Assembly: GCA_963664635.1 (NCBI GenBank)
Contig: OY761542.1
Coordinates: 558,001-622,000, forward strand
Direction: 5' to 3'
From: VXNE01 sp963664635
GTDB taxonomy: Bacteria; Pseudomonadota; Gammaproteobacteria; Pseudomonadales; Azotimanducaceae
Length of the DNA: 64,000 bases
How positions within the stretch are numbered: position 1 is the first letter of the stretch; every line of letters starts with the position of its first letter. The position numbers and the translations under genes were made by a program. The notes under the pieces were generated by a model. That model made no database searches, had not been told where the DNA came from, and worked only from the letters and a program-made list of their open reading frames with translations. This document shows, one piece after another, positions 53,292 to 62,053 of the stretch.

Positions 53292-53923
53292 CCGGGCGGG
53301 GCCTGACGGACGTTCGCCGCCGGGGGCGGCGGCGCGGAGGCGCCGGCCGGAGCGGGGGCCTGCCAGACCGCGTGGGGTGCGGCCCCCGCGTTCGACGGAA
53401 GCCCCTGGAACACCGCCAGCCCCGCGATCGCGGAAAGAAACGCCAGCATCAGGCCAATGCCCGCCATCATGTAACGGAACTTCGAGTCGAGCGCCTGCAT
53501 GCTGCCGTGCAGCACCTCGAACCCGCTGTCCATGCGGACGCCGAGCGCGTCGATCCTGCCTTCGAGGTCGGACCGCATGACGGCCATTTCCGCGCGTACG
53601 GCCTTGAACTCCGCGCCCACTTCCTTGAACTGCGCATGCACGTCCTTGAACTGGGCACCCACTTCCTTGAACTGCGCATGCACGTCCTTGAACTGGGCAC
53701 CCACTTCCTTGAACTGCGCATGCACGTCCCTGAACTGCGCCCGCACGTCCTTGAACTCACCTTCGACGCGCGCGAATCCGACGTCCAAATCGCCCCGCGC
53801 AACGACATGAGCGCCGAACTCGTCCCCCAGTGCACGCGCCACGCCCTCGGCCTGCGCGCGTTCGACGCCGGCCTCCTGGAGCGCGTTGGACAGTCGCAGG
53901 GTATCGACCACCGGCTGTGCCAT
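53288..53923 (-). CDS. DUF1640-like coiled-coil membrane protein with 14-residue repeats
   Basis: A 211-residue protein. The N-terminus (NALQEAGVERAQAEGVARAL) resembles DUF1640 proteins, which are related to mitochondrial CCDC90/MCUR1. Residues 62-104 are built from a 14-residue unit AQFKDVHAQFKEVG, two heptads long, forming an amphipathic coiled coil. One transmembrane helix lies at about 152-173, followed by an Ala and Pro-rich tail. The start ATG at 53923 has GGAGGA upstream. It overlaps the FAD oxidoreductase downstream. Function unknown; it may scaffold a membrane-attached complex. Confidence 0.83.
   Translation of the reverse strand: MAQPVVDTLRLSNALQEAGVERAQAEGVARALGDEFGAHVVARGDLDVGFARVEGEFKDVRAQFRDVHAQFKEVGAQFKDVHAQFKEVGAQFKDVHAQFKEVGAEFKAVRAEMAVMRSDLEGRIDALGVRMDSGFEVLHGSMQALDSKFRYMMAGIGLMLAFLSAIAGLAVFQGLPSNAGAAPHAVWQAPAPAGASAPPPPAANVRQAPPG
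53602..53765. repeat. 42-bp tandem repeat within the coiled-coil gene
   Basis: About three copies of a 42-base unit, each holding two CCTTGAACTG-type heptad codons, encode the 14-residue coiled-coil repeat. The units are nearly identical at the nucleotide level, which points to recent duplication and not to old selection on the protein alone. Confidence 0.85.
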
Positions 53924-54092
53924 GTTCCGGTTCCTCCGTTCAGGATAGCGATGTGCCGCGGGCGATGCATCCCGCCGCGGCATCGTCGATCGGACGACAC
54001 CGCCCGGCGTCCGTATACGGGATGATGTCGGGCAGGAGCGTGGGACAATGACCTGGCCGGCGGTGAGCGGAAGCGACGTGCCTTGCGGGCTC

Positions 54093-54101
54093 TGCTAGAT
54101 T
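54093..54101 (+). promoter_or_regulatory. Possible extended -10 promoter for the GST gene
   Basis: TGC-TAGATT matches an extended -10 element (TG one base upstream of a hexamer with four of six consensus bases), and it ends 34 bases before the GST ATG. No good -35 box is seen, as is common with this class. Confidence 0.4.
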
Positions 54102-54135
54102 GACCGCCGAGCGGGATCGCCGGGAACGAGACGCC

Positions 54136-54750
54136 ATGCTGAAGATCTACCACGTCAAGGGCACCAGGGGCTTCCGCCCCATCTGGCTCTGCGAGGAACT
54201 CGGGTTGCCGTACGAGATCGAAGTGATCGACTTCGGGGCCGAGTTCCGTTCGCGCCCGGAGTGGCGGGCGCTCAGCCCGACCGGCAAGGTACCGGTGATG
54301 ACCGACGGCGGGCTCACCATGTACGAGTCCGGCGCCATGGTCGATTACATCCTGGAACGCTACGGCGAGGGTCGGCTGATGCCCGAACCCGGCACGGCCG
54401 ACAGCGCGCTCTACCGGCAGTGGTGCTGGTTCGCCGAGGCCACCTTCGCCCGCCCGCTCGGAGAGATCGTCAATCACCGCCGCGTGGCGCCCGACGGCGA
54501 GACCGTCGACTTCGTGATCGAGGACTGCAGGGACCGGACGCGCCTGTGTCTGGACGCTCTCGAGGGCGCCCTGGCCGATGCCGACTACCTGGTCGCCAAC
54601 ACCTTCGGAGCGGCCGACATCATGAACGGCTACACGCTGCACCTCGCCCGGAGCTTCGGCGTGCTGACCGACGACCACCCGAAGACCCAGGCCTACGTGG
54701 AGCGCCTCGCCGGGCGCCCGGGGTTCCAGGTCGCGCTGGACGCTGGCTGA
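54136..54750 (+). CDS. Glutathione S-transferase family protein
   Basis: A 204-residue GST-fold protein. The thioredoxin-like N domain has LKIYHVKGTRGFRPIWLCEEL and the glutathione-binding stretch GKVPVMTDGGLTMYESGAMVDYI (given in parts: KVPVMTDG near residue 55 and ESGAMVDYI near 66). The helical C domain includes FGAADIMNGYTL. The catalytic residue is not certain. The ATG at 54136 gives MLKIYHV. A GC-rich hairpin follows the gene. Confidence 0.9.
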   Translation: MLKIYHVKGTRGFRPIWLCEELGLPYEIEVIDFGAEFRSRPEWRALSPTGKVPVMTDGGLTMYESGAMVDYILERYGEGRLMPEPGTADSALYRQWCWFAEATFARPLGEIVNHRRVAPDGETVDFVIEDCRDRTRLCLDALEGALADADYLVANTFGAADIMNGYTLHLARSFGVLTDDHPKTQAYVERLAGRPGFQVALDAG

Positions 54751-54753
54751 CGG

Positions 54754-54774
54754 GCGGCGCGCGCGGTGCGCCGC
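54754..54774. terminator. Possible terminator after the GST gene
   Basis: GCGGCGC (54754-54760) pairs with GCGCCGC (54768-54774) around a 7-base loop, three bases after the GST stop. It lacks a T tract. It lies between convergent genes. Confidence 0.35.
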
Positions 54775-54868
54775 ACGATGCGGGTCGTTACGGGCGTTGG
54801 TGCCGGAAGCGCCCCATGTCGACGATCAACGGTTTACCCGAGCCCTCCCCGGGACATCGCGGCGAAGA

Positions 54869-55864
54869 TCAGGCCTCCAGCCCGTAGGGCACGCGTCCGG
54901 CCGCCCGGAACGCCGCGTCGATGAACGCCATCTGCCGCACGGCGTCCTCGGCGTCCGTGGCCAGGCGCGCCCCGTTCCACACCGCGTCCTTGAACGCGTC
55001 GAGCTGGTAGCGGTAGCTCGCCCGCATGTCCGCCTGCTCCGTGCGCGTGCCGTCGGCCGTCGTGAGTTCGATGCTGTGCCCGTTTTGCGGCACCAGCGGG
55101 TTGTTGACGTGCAGGCGGCCGTCGGTGCCGGTGACGGTCAGGGCCATGCTGAACTCGCCGTCGGGGCGCTGCCAGCCGCGGAAGTACCCGGTGGCCCCGC
55201 CCGGGTAGCGCGCTTCGCCTTCCAGCCGCGCGTCGGCGCCGAAGCGGTTCGCCTCGAACTCGGCGCCCGTCACTTCGGGCTCCTCCGGGAGGATGTGCCG
55301 CAGCCAGGACACCGGGTAGCAGCCCTGGTGCATCATGGAGCCGCCGCCGACCTCGGGGTTCTTGTAGGTCTCCCAGCCCTCGTCGGGCAGGTCGGGGGCA
55401 TCGAAGACGCCTGCCACGCGCTCGATCCTGCCGAGGGCGCCGCTGCCCACGATCTCGAGCAGCCGCGTCCAGACCGGGTGATAGTGGTAGTGGAACGCTT
55501 CCATGCAGACCCGGCCCGCCGCCCGCGCGGCATCGGCCATGCGCCGGGCTTCGACGGCGTTCGCGGCGAAGGCCTTCTCGGTGAGTACGTGCTTGCCCGC
55601 CTCGAGCGCCTTGACGGTCCACTCGCAGTGATGGGTCACCGGCAGCGGCACGTAGACCGCCTCGATCTCCGGGTCTTCCAGGACCGCCTCGTAGCTGGTG
55701 GCGACGCGGCCGATCCCGTGCTTCGTTGCGAATTCGTCGGCGCGGTCCCGGTCCCGCGCCGCGACCACCGCGATCTCGGCCTCCGGGTCCGCGGAAACCG
55801 GATCCACGAGCACGGTCGGCGTGATGCGCGCGGCGCCGAGCGTGCCGAACTTGAGTGTTGCCAT
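54869..55864 (-). CDS. Gfo/Idh/MocA family NAD(P)-dependent oxidoreductase
   Basis: A 331-residue oxidoreductase with an N-terminal Rossmann fold (LKFGTLGAARITPTVLV) and the family motif GKHVLTEKAFAANAVEA holding the catalytic EK-P-type lysine (here EKAF, with Ala in place of the usual Pro). MEAFHYHYHPVW and the C-terminal domain with GGGSMMHQGCYPVSW follow. It probably acts on a sugar or cyclitol. It lies 27 bases downstream of the GPH symporter on the same strand, suggesting an uptake-and-oxidation unit. Confidence 0.9.
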   Translation of the reverse strand: MATLKFGTLGAARITPTVLVDPVSADPEAEIAVVAARDRDRADEFATKHGIGRVATSYEAVLEDPEIEAVYVPLPVTHHCEWTVKALEAGKHVLTEKAFAANAVEARRMADAARAAGRVCMEAFHYHYHPVWTRLLEIVGSGALGRIERVAGVFDAPDLPDEGWETYKNPEVGGGSMMHQGCYPVSWLRHILPEEPEVTGAEFEANRFGADARLEGEARYPGGATGYFRGWQRPDGEFSMALTVTGTDGRLHVNNPLVPQNGHSIELTTADGTRTEQADMRASYRYQLDAFKDAVWNGARLATDAEDAVRQMAFIDAAFRAAGRVPYGLEA

Positions 55865-55891
55865 GCGATGCTCCCCAGGAGTTGCGGGCGT

Positions 55892-57361
55892 TCAGGTGGG
55901 TCCGGCAGTAACCGCCGCGGCAGTATCGCGAGCCGCCCTGCGGGCGTCCAGTTCGGCCACGATGGCGCGGTGCTGCTCCCGGTCGAGACGGTAGTGCATG
56001 AAGCACCAGACAGCGGGCAGGAAGCCGAGGGCGAGCCCGGGTCCCGCCACCATCGCGAGGGCGAACAGGGCGTCCGGGGGGATGTCCGCGGCGGACTGGA
56101 CGTGCTCGCCCCGCGGCCAGCTGATGAGGTCCAGGATGAAACCGCTGACGGCGCTGCCGATCCCGCCGGTCGCCTTGTTGACGAACGCGTAGGCACCGTA
56201 GAACACGCCTTCCTGGCGCTTGCCGTTCACGAGCTCCTGCGCGTCGGACACGTCGCCGAGGATGGAGCCGACGGCCACCCCGACCTGCGAGACGATGAGC
56301 CCCGCGAGGAAGGCGCAGACCGAGAGGCCCACGACCACGCCGGTGGTGCCCGGCGCCGGAAAGAGGCCGGCGTAGTGCAGGCACACCGGCGCGACCGCGA
56401 ACACCGCCCAGCCGAGGGCCCCGAGGATCAGGGACTGGCGCTTCTCCAGGTAGGGGGCGAGGGGCCCTGCGAAGAGATAGCCGATCGCCGTGCCCACCGG
56501 CGTGGCGAGCAGGATGTAGGTCATCCCGTCCGGAGGCACCTCCCAGAAAAAGGTGTTCATGTACAGCGCGAAGGCCATGCCCGTCCCCACCGGGCCGGCC
56601 ACCACGATGAAGCCGAGCGCGATCCAGCGGAAGGAGGGGTTCTTCAACGCCTCGCCGGTATCGAGGAGCAGTTGCCTGACCGGATGGGCCCGTGACTTCG
56701 CCGGGCGCTGCAGGCGGGGAATGAGGTGGTGCGTGCCGGCCGCCGAGTAGATGATGGAGACGATCATGATCACGCCCATCAGGAACGCGAAGGGGGGATA
56801 GGCCGCCGCGTTCAACTGGCCGTTGGGAAACGCATCGCTCGCGGCGAAGAAGACGGCGAAACCGGCGAAATACACGAGGAACTGGCCGAGATAGCCGAAC
56901 AGGGAGCGGCCGGCGACGACGACGGTGCGCTCCTGGTAGTCGTTGGTCATCTCGGCCCCGAGCGCCATGTGCGGCACGGAGTACAGGGTCATCAGCATGC
57001 GCGAGGCGATGCTGAAGACGAGCAGCCAGACGAAGAGGCCGGCCTGGGAGTCCACCCAGGGGTCGAAAGTGAAGTAGACGGCGACGGCCATGGGCACGGC
57101 CGCCCCGTACATGAAGGGATGGCGCCGGCCCCACCGCGAGCGCCAGCGGTCGGTGACCGAACCCATCAGCGGGTCGGTGACGGCGTCCACGGCCATGGCG
57201 ATCATCAGGGCGAGGCCGCAGAGGCTGCCGGACAGGCCGAGCACCTGATTGTAATAGAACAGGAGGAACAGGGCGAAGATCGCGCCCTTCTGGCCCTCCG
57301 CCACCTGGCCCACCCAGTAGGCGAACTTGGTGTGCGGACTCAGGTCCCTGGTGCTCGCCAT
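55892..57361 (-). CDS. GPH-family sugar:cation symporter (MelB-like MFS)
   Basis: A 489-residue transporter with about twelve helices. The signature DAVTDPLMGSVTDRWRSRWGRRHPFM is typical of the GPH family (shown as motif near residues 59-84; key residues D, DP and GRRHP). Members import sugars or glycosides with Na+ or H+. It is probably co-transcribed with the following Gfo/Idh/MocA gene. The upstream 201-bp region contains an inverted repeat CGGAGCC/GGCTCCG at 57495-57516 that might be an operator. Confidence 0.88.
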   Translation of the reverse strand: MASTRDLSPHTKFAYWVGQVAEGQKGAIFALFLLFYYNQVLGLSGSLCGLALMIAMAVDAVTDPLMGSVTDRWRSRWGRRHPFMYGAAVPMAVAVYFTFDPWVDSQAGLFVWLLVFSIASRMLMTLYSVPHMALGAEMTNDYQERTVVVAGRSLFGYLGQFLVYFAGFAVFFAASDAFPNGQLNAAAYPPFAFLMGVIMIVSIIYSAAGTHHLIPRLQRPAKSRAHPVRQLLLDTGEALKNPSFRWIALGFIVVAGPVGTGMAFALYMNTFFWEVPPDGMTYILLATPVGTAIGYLFAGPLAPYLEKRQSLILGALGWAVFAVAPVCLHYAGLFPAPGTTGVVVGLSVCAFLAGLIVSQVGVAVGSILGDVSDAQELVNGKRQEGVFYGAYAFVNKATGGIGSAVSGFILDLISWPRGEHVQSAADIPPDALFALAMVAGPGLALGFLPAVWCFMHYRLDREQHRAIVAELDARRAARDTAAAVTAGPT

Positions 57362-57562
57362 GCCGAAAGCGGGCCGGCGCTAGGAGCCGGCGGCGCCAGG
57401 GGCCGCAGCCGACCCGTCGCCGTTTGTGGCAATCGCGTCGTCGTCGAACGGTTCTGTCGCCGCCGTCATGGGTCGCCGGTCCCAGGGAAAGGGCCGGAGC
57501 CTACTATCGGGCTCCGCCGCTTGTCACCTGCGCGCGGCGGGAAGGAGCGTGCGGGGTGGGCG

Positions 57563-57988
57563 CTACGCATCGTCAGCGGCACCAGAGCCTCCGACCAGAG
57601 CGAGTGACTCGCCGCGGGCAGCGTCAGCCAGGGCGCGATCCAGGGTGGCAAGGGGCGTACCGGCGCGAAGGGCCAGTTCCAGGTAGAGCGCATCGTAGAC
57701 CGAGAGCCGCCGGGCCCTGGCGAGCACGAAGGCCTTGTCGACGTCAGGTGCCGGATCCGTCTGCACGGGCAAGTCCCTGACGCGGCTCAGGCAGTCATCC
57801 GCCTCGAGCGGGCGCAGCCGCCCGCGGCGCTCGGCGCCGAGGAGCGCGCTGCGCACCTCGACATGCCAAAGCTGGGGGACCAGGGCTGTCTCCGTCTCGA
57901 GCCGCCCCAGGGCGGCCCGCGCGACCGGGTCGTCCTCGTCGTGGAGCAACCACGCCAGGACGACGGACGCGTCCAGGACGAAGCTCAA
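57563..57988 (-). CDS. vapC: PIN-domain toxin (VapC type)
   Basis: A 141-residue PIN-domain ribonuclease. The first acidic residue is in FVLDASVVLAWLL near residue 6; VEVRSALLGAERRGRL and the later SVYDALYLELAL carry the remaining acidic residues. VapC toxins cleave tRNA or rRNA. The start is TTG at 57988, overlapping the antitoxin stop (TTGA), a common arrangement for such pairs. The longer frame to 58063 lies within the antitoxin. Confidence 0.87.
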   Translation of the reverse strand: MSFVLDASVVLAWLLHDEDDPVARAALGRLETETALVPQLWHVEVRSALLGAERRGRLRPLEADDCLSRVRDLPVQTDPAPDVDKAFVLARARRLSVYDALYLELALRAGTPLATLDRALADAARGESLALVGGSGAADDA

Positions 57989-58242
57989 AACCGCCGGCCC
58001 TCCCGGACGAGATCCAGGATCTCTTCGGTCGTCATGCCGGCCGGGCGCCGGCGCTCCCGCCACGCTCGAAAGCGTTCTACCGCTGCCTGCCGTGTTTCAC
58101 GCTCGAAGTCCGGTGGCGGAGTCAGGTGCGCGATGGTCCTGCCGTGGCGCGTGATGACCACGGTCTCTCCGTACTCTATCTCGCGGAGCAGCTCCGCGAG
58201 TCTTGCCTTCGCCTCGGTGGCTGCGATCCGGCGCACTCTCAC
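57985..58242 (-). CDS. Phd/YefM-type antitoxin
   Basis: An 85-residue antitoxin: the N-terminal DNA-binding part RRIAATEAKARLAELLREIE and VVITRHGRTIAHL are typical of Phd/YefM. The C-terminal helix should wrap the PIN toxin. The start is uncertain among ATG 58293, GTG 58242 and GTG 58236. 58242 is chosen because a promoter-like pair (TTGGAC, 17 bases, CATATT at 58260-58255 on the minus strand) would put the transcript start just before it. Such a unit is normally self-repressed. Confidence 0.83.
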   Translation of the reverse strand: MRVRRIAATEAKARLAELLREIEYGETVVITRHGRTIAHLTPPPDFERETRQAAVERFRAWRERRRPAGMTTEEILDLVREGRRF

Positions 58243-58365
58243 CTCTAACCAGTCAATATGACCGGGTAGCCTATCACGTCCAAGCTTTGACATGCCGATG
58301 GAACAACAGTGCCCCCTCGCTTAAGCTCGCGGGGAGTTTGTTTTCGATCCCGAGGGAGGGGGCCG

Positions 58366-58776
58366 ATGAGAGCCATCAAGATCATCGCCGTTCTGCTGCT
58401 CATCTACGTGGCGATCGTCGCCGTGTTCGAATCGCTGCTCGGATACTTCCAGCCGGAAGCCGGGGGCGACACGGTGGTCATCACCACCTTCGAGGAGGAC
58501 GGCTCCGGGCACGACCGGGTGCTCTCGGGCCTCGACAGCGGCGGCCAGTTCTACGTGGCCGTCAACCACTGGCCGCGCGCGTGGTACCACAGGGCGCTCG
58601 AGAACCCCGCCGTCCAGTTGACCCGAGGGGGCGAGACCGGGGACTACATGGCCGTCCCGGTGACCGGCGAGGAACACGACCGCGTGCGGGCGGAACACCC
58701 GATCCCGACCGGCGCACGGATCCTGATGGGCTTCGCGCCGCGCTACTTCCTGCGCCTGGACCCCGCGGCCGGCTGA
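58366..58776 (+). CDS. Membrane-anchored split-barrel (F420-quinone reductase/Ddn-like) protein
   Basis: A 136-residue protein. One N-terminal transmembrane helix (residues 3-22, IKIIAVLLLIYVAIVAVFES) is followed by a small beta-barrel domain. The stretch WYHRALENPAVQLTRGG and VPVTGEEHDRVRAEHP resembles the nitroreductase / deazaflavin-dependent (F420) quinone reductase family. Whether it binds F420, another flavin or nothing is open. GAGGGAGGGGG gives a strong ribosome binding site for the ATG at 58366. It is divergent from the antitoxin gene. Confidence 0.72.
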   Translation: MRAIKIIAVLLLIYVAIVAVFESLLGYFQPEAGGDTVVITTFEEDGSGHDRVLSGLDSGGQFYVAVNHWPRAWYHRALENPAVQLTRGGETGDYMAVPVTGEEHDRVRAEHPIPTGARILMGFAPRYFLRLDPAAG

Positions 58777-58857
58777 CGGGAAGGATCTGCCCGCACGAGG
58801 AGCCGGGCCTGAACGGGTATCTCGACCTCGCGCTCACAGTAGTCGGGCTCGCTCCAG

Positions 58858-59595
58858 TCACCGGCGGGGGACCGGCAACCGGAGTGCGTTCGACGGCGTG
58901 ACCAGATGCGGGAACCGGGCCGCGACCGACCGGAACTCTGTCAGGATCGGCGCGTAGTCGTCCCGCGTCACCGGAACCACGCCCCGCAACAGCAGTGCGC
59001 GGCGGGCGCGCCGCGTGGCGGGTGCGCGCATCGCCGCCGTGAGCCGGCGCGCGACGCGGTCCCGCGGCCCCGCGCGCGACACGACGAAGGGCGGCGCGGG
59101 GGCGGAGCGGGTCCGCTCCAGCACGCGCAGGCCCCGCACCCGGTCCGGCGCATCGCGTTCCAGGATGTGCCAGGTGACGGCGTCGATGGACGCCATGTCG
59201 GCCGCACCGGCGCGCACGGCCGCAAGGCTCGCGACGTGCGAACCCGTCACCACCTGCGCACTCGGCGCGCGGACCGTCAGCAGGGCGGACCACCCGGACC
59301 GGGAGGTCAGCGAGTTGACCGCGGCGACGCCCTCGCGAGCACCGACGAGGTAGCTGTAGTAGTCGCCCGCGCCGCAGTCGAGATCGAAGACCGGCGCCAG
59401 GACCGGCTCGATCGGAGCGTCGCCGAGAAAGAGGTCCAGGCCGCAGGCCTGGGTGACCACCAGGTCGTCGGAGCGCCATTGCGTGTCGGGAGGCGTGGCG
59501 CGATCGAGGCTGCCGCCGAGCCCCGTGGCCCGCCACAGGGCATCGTTGGCCCAGCGCACGGAAGGCAGGTCGTACCAGGGGAACGATGCGGTCAT
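58858..59595 (-). CDS. PhnD-like substrate-binding protein
   Basis: A 245-residue protein of the phosphate/phosphonate periplasmic-binding family (PF12974 type): GDYYSYLVGAREG, NSLTSRSGWSALL, then GSHVASLAAVRAGAADMASIDAVTW in the ligand-binding lobe (listed as HVASLAAVRAGAADMA). No signal peptide is seen, unlike classical ABC binding proteins, and no permease or ATPase gene is adjacent. It lies 19 bases after the cytochrome c gene and appears to be the last gene of the nor operon. Confidence 0.8.
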   Translation of the reverse strand: MTASFPWYDLPSVRWANDALWRATGLGGSLDRATPPDTQWRSDDLVVTQACGLDLFLGDAPIEPVLAPVFDLDCGAGDYYSYLVGAREGVAAVNSLTSRSGWSALLTVRAPSAQVVTGSHVASLAAVRAGAADMASIDAVTWHILERDAPDRVRGLRVLERTRSAPAPPFVVSRAGPRDRVARRLTAAMRAPATRRARRALLLRGVVPVTRDDYAPILTEFRSVAARFPHLVTPSNALRLPVPRR

Positions 59596-59614
59596 GGACG
59601 CCCGCCGCCGGTTT

Positions 59615-59950
59615 TCAGGGGCAGGGCGACTGCTCGGCGTAGAACGCCGCGAGGTCCTCCACGTCCTGGTCCGTCAGGTTCGCCACGAACGGCTGCATGG
59701 TCACGTCGACCCTTGCGCCGTCGCGGAATGCCCGAATCTGGTTGGCGAGATAGACGGGCTGCTGGCCGGCCAGGCTTGGCCACAGGGGGTTGATCGAGAT
59801 CCCGGTTGGCCCATGACAGGCGGCGCACAGCCCGGCCTTGGCCCGGCCGGCCCGCGGGTCGCCGACGTCCTGCCCGAAGGCGGAATGGGCCGCGGCCGCC
59901 GTCGCGACGAGGCAGGTCCATCGCATGATCCGTGTCCGCATGTGTGTCAT
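59615..59950 (-). CDS. Small periplasmic cytochrome c
   Basis: A 111-residue class I cytochrome c. The signal peptide runs to about residue 26 (AFGQ). The haem motif is C42-A-A-C-H46, and VTMQPF provides a likely methionine ligand. It probably passes electrons to the nitric oxide reductase. The ATG at 59950 overlaps the norB stop (ATGA). Confidence 0.9.
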   Translation of the reverse strand: MTHMRTRIMRWTCLVATAAAAHSAFGQDVGDPRAGRAKAGLCAACHGPTGISINPLWPSLAGQQPVYLANQIRAFRDGARVDVTMQPFVANLTDQDVEDLAAFYAEQSPCP

Positions 59951-61404
59951 CCCCCGGCCGGCGCCCCCTGTGGGAGTGCGAGCGACTTGATGGGCCGCGT
60001 CTCCCGCGCTCCGGCGCGCAGGAAGTCGAACAGCAGCAGCACGAGACCGGCGGTCATCAGGACGCCGAACGCCATCCGCCACCACATCGCCTGCACGAAC
60101 CGCGGCTGCGTCTGGCCGGCGAAGTACGCCTGCCACGTGGAGCCGCCCACGGCCCGCTCGACGAAGGACTGCTCGTAGCCCGCGATCAGCAGCGCCATCG
60201 TCATGCCCACCATGCCGATGTGGAGCAGCGCGAGCGCCCACTTCCAGCGCCACGCGCCGTCCATGCCGGCGGACATCCACACGTCGCCCCGCAGCCGCTG
60301 GATCGCCAGGTAGATGAACGCGACCACGATGGTCGTGTAGGCGCCGAAGAACGCGAGGTGGCCGTGCGACGAGGACCACTGGGTGCCGTGCGTGTACATG
60401 TTGATTTGCGGCAGCGTTTGCATGAACCCCCACACGCCGGCGCCCAGAAAGTTGCCGAAGGCGTGGGCGATCAGCCAGGCGAGCGCCGGATGGTTGTTGG
60501 AGCGGAAGGAGTGGCGTCCGGCGTCGTAGACCGCGTGCACGACCATCGCCACCAGCGGCACGGGCTCGAGGGCCGAGAAGAACCCGCCGATGCCGAGCCA
60601 GTACTCGGGCGTGCCGATCCAGAAATAGTGGTGCCCGAGTCGGAGGATCCCGGAGCCGAACATCAGCGCCACTTCGATGTAGAGCCACGTCGTGACGATG
60701 CGGCGCCGGGCGCCCAGGGTCTTGATGAGTCCCCAGGCCATGATGCAGCCGACCAGGACCTCCCAGGTCGCCTCCACCCACAGGTGGATCACCCACCACC
60801 ACCAGTACTGGTCCATGGGCAGGTTCGTCGTGTAGAACATTCCGGCGAGGTACAGGCCCGCCAGCGCGATGAGGTCGAGGACCAGCACTCCCGAGATGCC
60901 GCTCCAGCGTCCGGCGACGAAGGTGCCGGCGACGTTGTAGAAGATCGCGACCATGCACGCGACGATGCCGATGTCGGCCCAGCGGGGCGCCTCGATGTAC
61001 TCCCGGCCCTCGTTGATGAGCCACAGCGTCGCCGTCTCTCCGGGACCGCTCTGCACCACCAGGTACACCGCGACCACGATGCTGACCGCGAGGGTGAGGA
61101 CCCAGAACGTCGCCTCGGCGATGCGCGGGCCGACGAGGGGCACGCCCGACTCGTCCTCCACCAGCCAGAAGATGGAGCCGATGAAGCCGTACAGCATCCA
61201 CACCACCATGGCGTTGATGTGGACCATCCGGTTGACGTTGAAGTCGAGCACGCCGAACAGGAAGTCGGGCCACAGGAACTGGGCGGCGGCGAGCAGGCCG
61301 AAGAACATCTGGGCGAGGAAGAGCACCATCGCCACGCAGAAGTACTTCACCGCCAGTTGCTGGGCGAAGGTGAGTTCGCGGTAGTTGACGCTGCCGAGGG
61401 TCAT
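59947..61404 (-). CDS. norB: Nitric oxide reductase subunit B
   Basis: The catalytic subunit reducing NO to N2O in the inner membrane. It has 485 residues and about twelve helices. The non-haem iron ligands H207, H258 and H259 and the glutamate E211 occur at the same numbers as in Pseudomonas NorB. Haem ligands are H347 (b3) and H349 (b), with H62 as the other haem b ligand. It belongs to the short cytochrome c-dependent type (cNOR), not the quinol type, because norC is adjacent. The ATG overlaps the norC stop. Confidence 0.97.
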   Translation of the reverse strand: MTLGSVNYRELTFAQQLAVKYFCVAMVLFLAQMFFGLLAAAQFLWPDFLFGVLDFNVNRMVHINAMVVWMLYGFIGSIFWLVEDESGVPLVGPRIAEATFWVLTLAVSIVVAVYLVVQSGPGETATLWLINEGREYIEAPRWADIGIVACMVAIFYNVAGTFVAGRWSGISGVLVLDLIALAGLYLAGMFYTTNLPMDQYWWWWVIHLWVEATWEVLVGCIMAWGLIKTLGARRRIVTTWLYIEVALMFGSGILRLGHHYFWIGTPEYWLGIGGFFSALEPVPLVAMVVHAVYDAGRHSFRSNNHPALAWLIAHAFGNFLGAGVWGFMQTLPQINMYTHGTQWSSSHGHLAFFGAYTTIVVAFIYLAIQRLRGDVWMSAGMDGAWRWKWALALLHIGMVGMTMALLIAGYEQSFVERAVGGSTWQAYFAGQTQPRFVQAMWWRMAFGVLMTAGLVLLLFDFLRAGARETRPIKSLALPQGAPAGG

Positions 61405-62030
61405 GACGCGTCTCCGCGCAGGTCACCCTGGGGCAGCGGCGTGAATCCCGCCGGGAAGCCGTTGGTGTCGATGGCGGACATCCACTTGAGGTAGGCGATC
61501 ACGGCGCGTACCTCCGCGTCGGTCAGCTCCTGGTTCGGCATGCGCCGCCCCGTTCCGAAGGTGCGCGCGTTGGCCACGGGGTCTTTCAGGAACATCGTCA
61601 TCAGGAGTTCGCGGGCCTGCTCGTTGCCCCAGCCCGGGTCGAGCCAGGCCTTGGTCAGGTCCGGGGCGTAGTAGGCGCCGTTGCCGAGGAGGGTGTGGCA
61701 GTTCATGCAGTTGCGGGCCTGCACCGTGAGCTTGCCGTGGTCGACCAGCGCGCGCGCCCGGTCCTCGTCGAGTTCCTCGCCGAACAGGGGCGCCCGCGGG
61801 CCGATCACGGGCATCAGGCGATCGCGCTCGTCGTCGAACTCGTAGCCGATCCGGTGGTTGATCACCGAGTAGGCGGGCACGCGGCCGGCCTCGGAGCCGG
61901 CGGCGATCACCGTGAGCGTGTGGTAGGTGAGCATCAGCAGCACGACGGCCATGAACGCGGTCACGAAGATGGCGCACTTGCGCCAGAAGGACTCGCTCGC
62001 CCACCACTCGGTGGCGACCGGCTCCGCCAT
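61401..62030 (-). CDS. norC: Nitric oxide reductase subunit C (cytochrome c)
   Basis: The membrane-anchored cytochrome c subunit that hands electrons to NorB. It has 209 residues from the ATG at 62030, which has GGAGG six bases upstream. An ATG at 62057 overlaps the upstream gene's stop and is an alternative. One helix lies at about 18-42, the haem motif is C108-M-N-C-H112 followed by TLLGNGAYYAPDL, and GRRMPNQ holds the methionine ligand. It is longer than many NorC proteins (about 150), with an extra segment between the helix and the haem. Confidence 0.95.
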   Translation of the reverse strand: MAEPVATEWWASESFWRKCAIFVTAFMAVVLLMLTYHTLTVIAAGSEAGRVPAYSVINHRIGYEFDDERDRLMPVIGPRAPLFGEELDEDRARALVDHGKLTVQARNCMNCHTLLGNGAYYAPDLTKAWLDPGWGNEQARELLMTMFLKDPVANARTFGTGRRMPNQELTDAEVRAVIAYLKWMSAIDTNGFPAGFTPLPQGDLRGDAS

Positions 62031-62053
62031 GGGTCTCCCTCCGCTGTCCTCCG

